DNA from: CAYFJO01 sp964343305
GTDB taxonomy: Bacteria; Planctomycetota; Planctomycetia; Pirellulales; Pirellulaceae
NCBI GenBank assembly: GCA_964343305.1
Contig: CAYFJO010000023.1
Span: 1 to 53,665, forward strand
Direction: 5' to 3'
DNA: 53,665 bases
Shown: positions 18,362 to 27,235 of the stretch, in pieces
How positions within the stretch are numbered: position 1 is the stretch's first letter
Layout: each line of letters starts with the position of its first letter
Position numbers and translations under genes: made by a program
The notes under the pieces: model-generated
The model's input: only the letters and a program-made list of their open reading frames with translations
Databases searched by the model: none
Told to the model about the DNA's origin: nothing

Positions 18362-20110
18362 CTAATTCAATCCCTTAATTCTCTCGATTTCACGATCGAT
18401 GTTGTCTCCCTCGTAGAACGACAGCCATCCTTTGACGGTCTGCGTTTCACCGGGCTTGCAATCGGGGAACTGAGGATCTGAGTGCAGGCAGGGACATTTC
18501 GCATTCGCCCAGGGTCGAACACAGGGCCGCCACGCCGTAATGATCCAGCGATCTTGCTTGTCGTTGTGTACCGCGACATACGGATCGGCGAAGTGCTTGT
18601 TGTCGTTGCTTCGCTGAGCGAAGCCGCGAGCACCTTTGAGCATGACACAGTTCTGAACCCGCAATCCCGTCAGCGTTTCTTTCGATTCGTTTTTGATCCA
18701 CAATTCCATTCGGACTTCTGTCGCGGTCGGTCGGACCTTTGCACCAAACGTGACATCATTGGGCAGCGTGCGCTGGATCGCCAGCGAACCGTCTTTGGCC
18801 TGCTTCCATTCCAGCGGCTCTAAATCGATGCCCTGTTTGCTCCAAACTGTGGGGACATGCTTGTGGGCCAGGTAGAGCAACTGTCGCGATCGGCCTTCGC
18901 CAAACCAAATCGCTTCCGGCACGTCCACCACGACGTAACCACCGTCATCCCACGGTGTGAAAACACTCACTTTCGTTTCACGCTGAGGACGGATCGCCCC
19001 GTCAAGGAATCCAATCCGCGGATGTCGACCGCCGGGATAAGGAAGCACCGTCAAAGGGTCGTCCGGGCTACGCTTTGGCTTCTGATCTTTTTTGATACTG
19101 AGCCTCTTGATCGCTGCCACAACTTCGTCGGCCGACAGGCCCGTTGCTGCACTGATTTCCGTCGTCGTGAATCGATGATGGACAACCATGTTTTCCAGCC
19201 AACGACGCAAATCTTCGTCGGTGGTTGGTTGCCGGCTGTTGTCGGGACTCATGCCGCCGGCGAGCGCGAGTTTTCGGTCGTCGATTACACCTTGTGGATT
19301 GCTCGGTTCGATTCCATGATCGACGAACTTCGACAAATCGCGAAGAGCTACGACGGTGTAGTCGTTAACCGCTAAGTACTTCATGTACGCTTCGAATTGC
19401 TCTTTTGCTGTATGAACCCACGGATGGGCGCGATCCGGCACGCCGTGAAACTGCAAGACGGCGACGCGTCCATGTCGCGCCTGTTTCGCGGCTGCGATAA
19501 AATCTTCCAGCGTCCACTTGGGCCGTGCATCGCCAGCCGACGGAATGAGAAGCGGATGGTCGAGCCCTGGTTCGTAGGCAGATCCCTGCCCCTTCCCGTA
19601 TGGATGTTCAGGAGCCCCGCCGCGTCTTGCAAACTTGATGCCTTGCTGACGCAGCACGGGAAACGCCTTGAGCGAAATGGAATTGCCCGGCCAGGCAAAA
19701 CTGACCGTGGGCGGAATACCATGGTTCTTGCATTGTTCGTTGATCGCGCGAAGCTGTTCGGAGACCTGAGCGACATTGTTATCATTGATACCCAGATGAT
19801 CGCGCGTGTGATTGCCAATCTCGAATCCATCCTTGTGCAATTGCGCAATCTCGTCCCATGTCATATAATCCTTCTTGTTGTCATGAAAATCGAACCCTTC
19901 GGTAATAAAAAAAGTCGCGCCAAATCCATAGCGTTCTAAGATGGGCCGCACGACGGTGAAGTGGGACTTGACCGAATCGTCGAACGTCAGCACAACAAGC
20001 TTGTTCGGAATCGGCTCGTGTGCTCCAACCGTGTGACGTAGCGAAGGCGTGAACAACGCGGTCACGCAGAGAAAAACGACGGGGCATCTAGTAAAAGTTG
20101 GCTTTGTCAT
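18362..20110 (-). CDS. Secreted polysaccharide deacetylase with extra C-terminal domain
   Basis: Carbohydrate esterase family 4 (NodB fold) enzyme removing N- or O-acetyl groups from polysaccharides. Motif 1 is TFDD (42-45) and the metal-binding histidines are in HTRDH (101-105). The NodB domain covers about residues 35-270. The remaining 300 residues start with a helix-turn-helix-like stretch (FTTTEISAATGLSADEVVAAIKRL) and continue as a beta-rich domain of unknown role. A signal peptide is at the N-terminus. The helix-turn-helix resemblance inside a secreted protein is probably incidental. Same-strand neighbours are a frameshifted small protein upstream and a sulfatase downstream. Confidence 0.85.
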   Translation of the reverse strand: MTKPTFTRCPVVFLCVTALFTPSLRHTVGAHEPIPNKLVVLTFDDSVKSHFTVVRPILERYGFGATFFITEGFDFHDNKKDYMTWDEIAQLHKDGFEIGNHTRDHLGINDNNVAQVSEQLRAINEQCKNHGIPPTVSFAWPGNSISLKAFPVLRQQGIKFARRGGAPEHPYGKGQGSAYEPGLDHPLLIPSAGDARPKWTLEDFIAAAKQARHGRVAVLQFHGVPDRAHPWVHTAKEQFEAYMKYLAVNDYTVVALRDLSKFVDHGIEPSNPQGVIDDRKLALAGGMSPDNSRQPTTDEDLRRWLENMVVHHRFTTTEISAATGLSADEVVAAIKRLSIKKDQKPKRSPDDPLTVLPYPGGRHPRIGFLDGAIRPQRETKVSVFTPWDDGGYVVVDVPEAIWFGEGRSRQLLYLAHKHVPTVWSKQGIDLEPLEWKQAKDGSLAIQRTLPNDVTFGAKVRPTATEVRMELWIKNESKETLTGLRVQNCVMLKGARGFAQRSNDNKHFADPYVAVHNDKQDRWIITAWRPCVRPWANAKCPCLHSDPQFPDCKPGETQTVKGWLSFYEGDNIDREIERIKGLN

Positions 20111-20268
20111 GACGATCTCGATTCAATGAGAATAGTATCGAGATCATTCTAACCGAAAACGAACCACTGTTCCCCTTTCGGAACCACTTCGACGTCAGAA
20201 GGGTCATATTGAGTTGCCAATTACATCCAGCCTTGCCAAGGAAGCCGCACACTACCTGGGAACCATCT

Positions 20269-20672
20269 TCAGTCACGTCCTGTTGGTCTCATGGGTGGTG
20301 CGACGATCTCTGGCGGAAACTGAAACGTGGGCAGCGGCGGATTGGGATTGACGATGTGAATCTTGTATTCGACCCTATCATTGGGCGCGGCACGACCAAG
20401 ATTCTGTAGTCGACTTTCGGATCAGGCCGGACAAACAACATGCTGTATTTGGTCGTCGTTGGTGGCATCAACTGTCGCAATGCATGTTGAAATTCGAGGT
20501 CACGAACGTCAACGTCCAATCGATCAAGTGGAATTGCTTCGTTTGTAGTCGTCGTAAACTTGAGTTTCGGTGGGGCGGCAATCTGAACGCGTTTAGTCTG
20601 GTCTTCAGCACGAGCACAAACCGTTACGATCGACATACCGAGACAGCACAGGTGGACCATTCGCCAAGACAT
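20269..20672 (-). pseudogene. Small secreted protein gene interrupted by a frameshift
   Basis: The ATG at 20672 has a well-placed AGGAG seven bases upstream and begins a signal peptide (MSWRMVHLCCLGMSIVTVCARA). The frame reads convincingly to about RPDPKVDYRILVVPRP, after which it becomes Arg/Ser-rich and stops at 20289. The alternative frame from about 20385 continues with DRVEYKIHIVNPNPPLPTF and ends MRPTGRD at 20269, which looks like the true C-terminus. A one-base indel near 20380-20395 explains this. No family is recognised. It may be a pseudogene or a sequencing error. Confidence 0.6.
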
Positions 20673-21257
20673 TGATCTGCTCCTAATTCCAACGCAGGTT
20701 GACTTGATCGAAATTGAGTTTATCGAATTGTAGCCGCCCAGGCCACATTGAAATCGAATACGCGTTGTTTGGAAATCCATTTTGAGATTACGAAGCAACG
20801 AATGAGAACCGTACGTTCTTTTTGTCAAGATCCGCTTGATCTCATTTGGATCCAGACCGCGCGAGAGTTTGGGGTGACCGTCGAGCGCGATGCCACGGTG
20901 TTTGCTTCGTGATGCACGGGCCCGCGGCTAGCGCCGTCGGCTCACGGTTTTGCCGCCCTGATGTCAGGATCTCTGTAGTCGACCGGATTGGGGCCCGGAC
21001 ATCAGGCTTCGCCAGTGTATTTCGGGAGGGAGAAAATCCCAACCTTTACTCACGATGAGGGAAGAAACCACAGTAATGCCGCACGTTTTTTGCCGGTCAC
21101 CCCTACAGCAAATTGATAGCCACCCCTCATAAGTCTTCCCCTCAAAAGTCCAATTGCCTTTCCGCCTGATCTGTGTTTAGCTATTTAATAATCGAAAGCC
21201 CAAATCGATTCACTCTTTTCACACAGTCTAATCAATTGGGCACAAAAGGAGGGTCAG
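20673..21257. other. Gap with one relic reading frame and a GC-rich palindrome-like segment
   Basis: No intact gene is seen. A 36-codon frame at 20802-20912 reads like the start of a larger protein cut short. A GC-rich imperfect palindrome (GCCCGCGGCTAGCGCCGTCG, about 20925-20944) immediately follows it. The last 70 bases are AT-rich and probably hold the promoter of the STAS gene. Confidence 0.4.
20802..20912 (+). pseudogene. Possible 5' relic of a larger gene
   Basis: Short frame beginning MRTVRSFCQDPLDLIWIQTA and ending TVFAS. The DPLDLIWIQTAREFGVTVERD pattern, with hydrophobic and charged positions alternating, resembles the N-terminal segment of some planctomycete hypothetical proteins, but no family can be named. 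It stops abruptly just before the GC-rich repeat-like segment. Low confidence. Confidence 0.25.
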
Positions 21258-21608
21258 ATGGTCATCGACTCCTTAGTAGAACGAAACGAGGGCGTGTATG
21301 TTGCGCGTGTTGTTGCCGACAATAAGCTCGGCACCGCGAAGTTCTGTCAAGCTCTCGTCGAACTCTCGGAGCAAGGAAGTGGCAGGGGCTTTGTTTTCAA
21401 CCTCGCCGGAGTCAATATCATCCCTAGCGAGTTGCTGGGGGCTCTTGTCGTACTACATCGCAGCGCGCCGAACTCTGTAAAGCTCTGTCATGTGAACCCC
21501 AATGTTTTCGAAACATTGACTCGCACGCAGTTGCTTAGGCTGTTTGAAGTGTTTGAGGATGAAGGCTCGGCGCTGGCAAGTTTGCAGCACGCCGCTCCGT
21601 CAATCTAA
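21258..21608 (+). CDS. STAS-like domain protein
   Basis: A 116-residue cytosolic protein whose secondary-structure pattern matches anti-sigma-factor antagonist (STAS) proteins: initial strands (YVARVVADNKLG), helix, a central strand with GFVFNLAGVNIIPSELLGALV in place of the usual DxSxxxxxDSSGL region, and a C-terminal helix (ETLTRTQLLRLFEVFEDEGSAL). The usual phosphorylated serine position is S in IIPSELLG. It has a strong AGGAGG at 21247-21252, five bases before the ATG. No kinase or phosphatase partner lies nearby. Likely a signalling partner in a switch module located elsewhere. Confidence 0.65.
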   Translation: MVIDSLVERNEGVYVARVVADNKLGTAKFCQALVELSEQGSGRGFVFNLAGVNIIPSELLGALVVLHRSAPNSVKLCHVNPNVFETLTRTQLLRLFEVFEDEGSALASLQHAAPSI

Positions 21609-21924
21609 CGACGTCAATGCGATATTGCGAAAGTGAATCTCGGCCCCTAGCGGTTGCGATGGCACTCGCCGGTTGGGAGCGAGCACAGCATGGCCCGTGG
21701 GCTGTGCCATTGGATCGAGCACTGCGAATGACATCCGCAGTCGCAAAACTGGTGTTCGAAATCGCCCCGCCGGATTCTTTGTGTTCAAAGGTAAACGAAG
21801 ATTGTTAGCCAGGACACTTCCTTCAAACGATCGCAATCGTTCAACGATCCGTTTGCGTTTCAGCAACGGTTACGGCACAATCAGATGATCAACAAAATCC
21901 CACGATACACAGTTCTCCACAAAC
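21609..21924. other. Gap without recognisable gene
   Basis: A 316-base stretch between the STAS gene and the DUF1549/DUF1553 gene. Open frames on both strands are short and have no protein-like character. No hairpin with a T-run was found. It presumably holds the promoter of the downstream operon. Confidence 0.4.
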
Positions 21925-24699
21925 GTGACGCATCAACCCAACAACCGGCGAAACGCCTTTGTCTCGATCATGCTTGGCACTTTGGTCGTCGCAATGACCG
22001 GCGGGCAATCGTCACTGGCTGACGATTTCTTCGAAAAACGAATTCGTCCCGTTCTTGTCGAACATTGTTACGAATGTCATTCCGGCCGTGCGAAGAAAGT
22101 GCAAGGTGCGTTGCGATTGGATTCGCGCTCCGGCATGCGAAAGGGCGGCGAATCGGGGCGGGCGGTCGTTCCGCGCAAAGTTGACGAAAGTTTGATCGTG
22201 TCGGCACTGCGGCACGAATCGCTGGAAATGCCGCCGGACAAAAAGTTGTCGCCAAACGTTGTAGCCGATTTTGAACGCTGGATTCAGTCGGGCGCCTCGG
22301 ATCCGCGCGACAAACCAGAGGTCGGTCCAACAAAACCCGTTGACGCCAAAGAACATTGGGCCTTTCAACCCGTTCGCCGCGTCGTCCCGCCAGAAGTCCA
22401 ACACGCTGATCGAATCCAATCGCCAGTCGATCGATTTGTGACCACACGACTTGAGAGCGCTGGTTTAACAATGTCGCCGCAAGCCGACCCGGTGACGCTC
22501 GTTCGACGCGCTTATTTCGATCTACACGGCCTGCCGCCCACGCCGGAAGAAGTACAACAATTCCAGCAAGAATCAATCCGCATTCCGCAATCTGCATTCC
22601 GCAATTTGATCGATCGTTTGCTTGACTCGCCGAGATACGGCGAGCGTTGGGGGCGGCACTGGTTGGACGTCGCCCGCTATGCCGACAACAAAGGATATGT
22701 TTTCTTTGAAGAAAAGAACTTCCCATGGGCGTGGACCTACCGCGACTATGTGATTCGCGCGTTCAATGAAGATCTGCCGTACAACCGTTTCATCCTCGAA
22801 CAACTCGCCGCCGATCAACTGGATCTGGGCGATGACAAACGGGCGCTGGCGGCGATGGGTTACCTGACACTCGGCGCCCGGTTTATGAACAACACGCACG
22901 ATATTTTGGACGATCGCATCGATGTCGTGTCGCGAGGCCTGATGGGATTGACCGTGACCTGCGCCCGTTGTCACGAACACAAATACGATCCGATTTCGCA
23001 GGAAGATTATTACGCTCTGTACGGCGTCTTTCGAAGCAGCGTCCAGCCGCTCGTTCCACCGGAGTTGCTGCCGTCAAACGACTCGCACGAGTACAAAACG
23101 TTTGCCGATGGTCTGCAGGAACGGTTAAAGAAGCTGGACGATTTTGTCGTCATGCATCGCGACATGATCATCAAGTTGTCCCGTGAGCGGGCGGCGGATT
23201 ATCTCTTGGCCGTGCATCGCAAACGTAATCATCCGTCGACCGAGAATTTCATGTTGTTGACGGATCAAGGCGCGCTGAATCCGGCGATGATCCATCGCTG
23301 GGAGTTGTATTTGAAACGGACACGACGTTCGAACCATCCGGTTTGGACGGTATGGCATGAGTACTCGGAATTGCCCGACGATGAGTTTGGTGTGGCGTCC
23401 GCCACGGTACACGAGCGACTGTTTGGCTCCGACGCGACCACCGAAGTCAACCCTCTGGTTCGTGATGCGTTTGCCGGCAAGCCGCCGGACGACATGGAAG
23501 AGATTGCCAACAAATACGGAAAACTGTTTGCGCGAATGGGGAGTGAATTGGATGGAACGGCGGATGCAGCAACAAAGGCCGTTTGGCAGGTCTTTTACGG
23601 GCCAAAATCGCCAACGGTCATTCCACGCGAGTTTTCCTGGGGATTTCTCGATTTGCTGCCGGATCGACCGGCACAAGGCGAATTCAAAAAACTGCTCAAA
23701 GAAGTGGAAACTTGGAGTGTCAAGGCAGGTGCGCCGCCGCGAGCAATGGTGCTGGTCGACAAGGAAACGGCGTATGATCCAGTCGTTTTCATCCGGGGCA
23801 ACCCAAACCGCGAAGGAATGAGCGTCGCACGTCGATTCCCAGAGATGCTATCGTCCGCCGGCTCGCAATCGTTCCAGCATGGCAGCGGACGAAAAGAACT
23901 TGCTGATTTGATCGTCGATCCGGCGAATCCGCTGACGGCGCGCGTCTTGGTCAATCGCGTTTGGCAGCATCACTTTGGTCGCGGACTGGTCGACACACCG
24001 AGCGACTTTGGCCTGCGAAGCAATCCGCCACCTCACCCCGAGTTGCTCGACTGGTTGGCAACCACGTTTGTTGAAAACAACTGGTCCATCAAACATCTGC
24101 ATCGCGTGATTATGAACTCGGCCGTGTATCGGCAAGGTTCCATTCCGCATTTTGCAATCCGCAATCCGCAATCAACTGATCCTGAAAATCGGTTGCTGTG
24201 GCGATTCCCTCGCCAACGGCTCGACTTTGAATCGATGCGCGATTCGCTGCTCGCCGTAACCGGTTCGCTTGACGAAAAAATCGGCGGCCCACCCGTACAA
24301 CTGCTCAACGGCTTTGTGCCGCGTCGAACGATTTATGGTTTCGTCAACCGAATGGATCTGCCCAGCGTCATGAGGTCGTTTGATTTCCCCGAACCCGCCG
24401 CAACCAGCCCGACTCGCGAAAACACGACGATTGCACCCCAAGCGCTGTTTTTCATGAACAACGATTTCTCTGTGCAATGTGCGACGCGCCTGCTGCAACG
24501 CGAGGATGTAAAATCTATCACGGACGAGCCCGCGCGAGTCCGTCAAATCTACCGCATTCTTTTTGCACGCAAGCCTTATGCAAACGAGATTGAAATAGCA
24601 AACCAATACCTGAAAGATTCGCCGCGTGAATCTACGGATCGGTGGATTGATTTCGTTCATGCCTTGTTGATGACGAACGAATTCATATTCATCGATTGA
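21925..24699 (+). CDS. PSCyt1/DUF1549/DUF1553 planctomycete cytochrome-type protein
   Basis: A 924-residue exported protein of a family expanded in planctomycetes, usually paired with DUF1501 and thought to act in polymer catabolism at the cell surface or periplasm. After a signal peptide it has a c-type heme motif CYECH (48-52) in the PSCyt1 domain, then DUF1549 (about 145-355) with a second CARCH motif and HEHKYDPIS, and a C-terminal DUF1553 (about 640-900) with LVNRVWQHHFGRGLV and a NNDF motif. The start is GTG at 21925. Two in-frame low-complexity inserts encoding FRN/IPQS-type repeats occur at 22575-22607 and 24141-24174. A palindrome separates it from the DUF1501 gene. Confidence 0.9.
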   Translation: MTHQPNNRRNAFVSIMLGTLVVAMTGGQSSLADDFFEKRIRPVLVEHCYECHSGRAKKVQGALRLDSRSGMRKGGESGRAVVPRKVDESLIVSALRHESLEMPPDKKLSPNVVADFERWIQSGASDPRDKPEVGPTKPVDAKEHWAFQPVRRVVPPEVQHADRIQSPVDRFVTTRLESAGLTMSPQADPVTLVRRAYFDLHGLPPTPEEVQQFQQESIRIPQSAFRNLIDRLLDSPRYGERWGRHWLDVARYADNKGYVFFEEKNFPWAWTYRDYVIRAFNEDLPYNRFILEQLAADQLDLGDDKRALAAMGYLTLGARFMNNTHDILDDRIDVVSRGLMGLTVTCARCHEHKYDPISQEDYYALYGVFRSSVQPLVPPELLPSNDSHEYKTFADGLQERLKKLDDFVVMHRDMIIKLSRERAADYLLAVHRKRNHPSTENFMLLTDQGALNPAMIHRWELYLKRTRRSNHPVWTVWHEYSELPDDEFGVASATVHERLFGSDATTEVNPLVRDAFAGKPPDDMEEIANKYGKLFARMGSELDGTADAATKAVWQVFYGPKSPTVIPREFSWGFLDLLPDRPAQGEFKKLLKEVETWSVKAGAPPRAMVLVDKETAYDPVVFIRGNPNREGMSVARRFPEMLSSAGSQSFQHGSGRKELADLIVDPANPLTARVLVNRVWQHHFGRGLVDTPSDFGLRSNPPPHPELLDWLATTFVENNWSIKHLHRVIMNSAVYRQGSIPHFAIRNPQSTDPENRLLWRFPRQRLDFESMRDSLLAVTGSLDEKIGGPPVQLLNGFVPRRTIYGFVNRMDLPSVMRSFDFPEPAATSPTRENTTIAPQALFFMNNDFSVQCATRLLQREDVKSITDEPARVRQIYRILFARKPYANEIEIANQYLKDSPRESTDRWIDFVHALLMTNEFIFID

Positions 24700-24722
24700 T
24701 TGCGGCACAACAACCAGACTTT

Positions 24723-24787
24723 TTGGCAGAATAATGTAAGACAGAATAAAGACTGATCCATCATTCTGACATTCATCATTCTGCCAA
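24723..24787. repeat. Palindromic element, family B copy 1
   Basis: Left arm TTGGCAGAATAATG followed by a second GACAGAAT box; right arm has the complementary boxes ATTCTGAC and CATCATTCTGCCAA. It fills the gap between the DUF1553 and DUF1501 genes. The same arms occur at 42836-42903. Confidence 0.8.
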
Positions 24788-24803
24788 CAATCGCGCACGA
24801 AGA

Positions 24804-26201
24804 ATGAAACTACCCAAACACAATCTGACTCGACGCGAACTGCTGCATCGTTGTGGCATGGGAATGGTCGGCTTGGCGGGTGTCTTGCGGGAATCGGGCG
24901 ACTTGCCTGGCAAACAAAACGACAGCCCACTCGCGCCCAAGTCGCATCACTTCGCACCGAAAGCTCAGCGCGTCGTCCACTTGTTCATGAACGGCGGACC
25001 CTCGCAAGTCGACACGTTCGACTACAAGCCGCTCTTGGAAAAATACCACGGCCAGACGATGCCGGATGGGAACCTGCGCACCGAGCGATTGACCGGCGGC
25101 TTGATGAAGTCGCCGTTCAAATTCCGTCGGCGCGGCGAGTCCGGATTGTGGGTCAGCGAGTTGTTCGAAAAGACCGCACAGCACATGGACGAGATCTGCG
25201 TCATCCGTTCGATGCAAGCCGAAGTGCCCAATCATGAGCCCTCGCTGATGTTGATGAACTGTGGCCACGCCCGCTTGCCTCGGCCCAGTTTCGGTGCGTG
25301 GGTCACTTACGGTCTGGGATCCGAAAACCGCAACTTGCCTGGTTTCATTGTCATGTGTCCCGGCGGCTATCCAATCGTCGCGACGCGAAACTGGCGTTCG
25401 GCATTCTTGCCAGGCGCCTATCAAGGAACCTACCTCGACACAAAGAACACCGATATCGCCAAGTTGATCGCCAACATCCGCAACACGCGTTTGCCGCTGG
25501 CTGAACAGCGCCGGCAACTGGACCTGGTCAGGCAACTCAACCAACGCCATGCCGCGCGTCGCGATGATTCGAATCTCGAAGCACGCATCGAGTCATTCGA
25601 ACTAGCCTTTCGAATGCAAACCGAAGCGGCCGACGCGTTCGACATCAACCGCGAAACCAAGCACACCCAAACGATATATGGCAGCGGCATTCATGGCCGA
25701 CAATTGTTGATCACGCGCCGGCTGCTCGAACGCGGAGTGCGTTTTGTCCAAGTGTGGAGCGGCGGTGGCCAACCGTGGGACAATCACAGCGGCTTGGCCG
25801 GAACCCACAAGAAACTAGCTGGCCAGTGGGACCAACCGATCGCGGCCTTGCTCAGCGACCTGAAACAACGGGGCATGCTTGACTCAACGCTGGTCTTGTG
25901 GGGCGGCGAATTTGGTCGTACTCCCGTCGCCGAGCGCCCCCAGCTAAACGGCCGCGATCACAACCATTACGGTTTCACCTGCTGGCTAGCCGGCGGCGGA
26001 GTCCGAGGCGGCTACGCCCACGGAGCCACCGACGATTTCGGCTTCCGCGCGGTCGAAAAACCAACGCCCGTCCACGATCTGCACGCCACCATGCTTCACC
26101 TTTTGGGAATGGACCACAAGCGTCTGACTTACCGTTACGCCGGCCGCGATTTCCGGCTGACCGATGTGTACGGCAACGTGATTCTCGACATATTGTCCTA
26201 A
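24804..26201 (+). CDS. DUF1501 (alkaline phosphatase superfamily) protein
   Basis: A 465-residue protein with a twin-arginine-type N-terminus (TRRELLHRCGMGMVGLAGVL). The core has DUF1501 hallmarks: FMNGGPSQVDTFDYKP, GSGIHGRQLLITRRLLERGVRFVQV, and WGGEFGRTP followed by GRDHNHYGFTCWLAGGGVRGG, which carry the metal and active-site residues of the alkaline phosphatase/sulfatase fold. It follows the DUF1549/DUF1553 gene by about 100 bases on the same strand; this pairing is common in planctomycetes and indicates a joint role. The precise reaction is not known. Confidence 0.9.
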   Translation: MKLPKHNLTRRELLHRCGMGMVGLAGVLRESGDLPGKQNDSPLAPKSHHFAPKAQRVVHLFMNGGPSQVDTFDYKPLLEKYHGQTMPDGNLRTERLTGGLMKSPFKFRRRGESGLWVSELFEKTAQHMDEICVIRSMQAEVPNHEPSLMLMNCGHARLPRPSFGAWVTYGLGSENRNLPGFIVMCPGGYPIVATRNWRSAFLPGAYQGTYLDTKNTDIAKLIANIRNTRLPLAEQRRQLDLVRQLNQRHAARRDDSNLEARIESFELAFRMQTEAADAFDINRETKHTQTIYGSGIHGRQLLITRRLLERGVRFVQVWSGGGQPWDNHSGLAGTHKKLAGQWDQPIAALLSDLKQRGMLDSTLVLWGGEFGRTPVAERPQLNGRDHNHYGFTCWLAGGGVRGGYAHGATDDFGFRAVEKPTPVHDLHATMLHLLGMDHKRLTYRYAGRDFRLTDVYGNVILDILS

Positions 26202-26241
26202 ACTCAAACGACGAAGTCGTGACGAAACTCATTTGGAATAA

Positions 26242-26694
26242 GTGATGCCGCTCCCACCGTTTACGGATTCTGGTGAATTGCCGTTAGGTGTTCATCGGGC
26301 ATCACTGCAGGACACGTTAGGCCAACTTGGAACTGGACATCCGCAACGAATTGCCGTCGGCGATCGATTGCAACGGATCTATCAAGTAGCCAGAGCAACG
26401 GGACACCTCGCCCGATTTATTGTTTACGGTTCGTTCGTCACGGACAAAGCGGAACCCAACGATGTAGACGTGTTTATGGTGATGCAGGATTCGTTCGATT
26501 GTGACTTGCTCCAGGGCGAAGAGGCTCTGTTGTTCGATCACGCGGCGGCCGGCGCCCATTTTGGCGCAAGTGTTTTTTGGGTGCGCCGGCTGGCAGCTTT
26601 GGGTGGCGAGCAATCCTTGGTAGAATACTGGCAGGTCAAACGCGGCGGTGGACAGCGCGGCATTGTTGAAATTGTCGAGGCACAACATGATTAA
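26242..26694 (+). CDS. Nucleotidyltransferase-like protein (DUF6932-like)
   Basis: A 150-residue protein with the minimal nucleotidyltransferase motif YGSFVTDKAEPNDVDVF, where GS and the D-x-D pair form the expected active site. The N-terminal segment PFTDSGELPLGVHRAS resembles DUF6932 proteins. Its stop codon overlaps the start of a 67-residue partner by 8 bp (ATGATTAA), so translation is coupled. Small nucleotidyltransferase plus small helical partner pairs are a common toxin-antitoxin arrangement; that role is inferred here. Confidence 0.65.
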   Translation: MMPLPPFTDSGELPLGVHRASLQDTLGQLGTGHPQRIAVGDRLQRIYQVARATGHLARFIVYGSFVTDKAEPNDVDVFMVMQDSFDCDLLQGEEALLFDHAAAGAHFGASVFWVRRLAALGGEQSLVEYWQVKRGGGQRGIVEIVEAQHD

Positions 26695-26890
26695 GAATGA
26701 CCAAGAGCTTGAAGCGACCCAGGATCGAATTCGTCAGTTTCAGGCCCAACTTGCGCAACTGCGAAAGATGGAAACCAATCCCACGAACTACCGCTTGTCC
26801 GCGTCTGGATTCCTTGCCGAAATTGATCGGATGCAGTTGGAAGTACGGGAATACCTCAGTTTGCCGCCCCATGTGACACCATCAGCGTGA
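26687..26890 (+). CDS. Small coiled-coil partner of the nucleotidyltransferase-like protein
   Basis: A 67-residue all-helical protein beginning MIKNDQELEATQDRIRQFQ and ending in a Pro-rich tail. The ATG at 26687 lies inside the upstream stop region. The MIKN-x-x-E-x-x-x-T start is shared with small antitoxin-like proteins remembered from other genomes. It has no recognised enzyme motif and most likely binds the preceding nucleotidyltransferase-like protein. Confidence 0.65.
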   Translation: MIKNDQELEATQDRIRQFQAQLAQLRKMETNPTNYRLSASGFLAEIDRMQLEVREYLSLPPHVTPSA

Positions 26891-26906
26891 CCTATCCGAT
26901 CAATCT

Positions 26907-27234
26907 ATGTTTGAATTTCGTGGGTTTGAGTATATTCCATTGGATGAGACACATCCGTTCTATTCCGGGCGGATTCCAGACCATTTGGAATTGAGTGACA
27001 ATCAGTTCGAGCAACTCTGGTCACGTCACCATCTCAATCGGCGGCACAGGCGTGTTTCGTTTGCGCCCGTGGCGAAAATCCGGGTTTCGAGATTTCAACG
27101 CTGTCAACGGTATGATGTTTGTCATGCCTTACGATACGAATCTGGCGTATACCCATGAAGTGCCGCATTCGGCAAAGAGCCGTGGCCGGCGAGTTTCGGT
27201 GACGATTCGTGCTTTTCCATCGCGCGGCGTGTGA
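26907..27234 (+). pseudogene. AlkB-like 2OG-Fe(II) dioxygenase with internal deletion
   Basis: The first 40 codons (MFEFRGFEYIPLDETHPFYS) match the N-terminus of AlkB-like dioxygenase proteins. From about 27010 a different frame encodes HVTISIGGTGVFRLRPWR, then FVMPYDTNLAYTHEVPH and GRRVSVTIRAF, the C-terminal part with the second iron-binding histidine and the 2-oxoglutarate arginine. The middle of the gene, including the HxD iron motif, is missing, and the two parts are out of frame. It therefore cannot encode an active oxygenase. It starts 16 bases after the preceding small gene. Confidence 0.7.
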
Positions 27235-27235
27235 T

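Noticed and set aside
19290..19320. Possible tRNA T-arm (GGTTCGATTCC)
   Set aside because: It lies inside the deacetylase gene, with no cloverleaf or acceptor stem around it.
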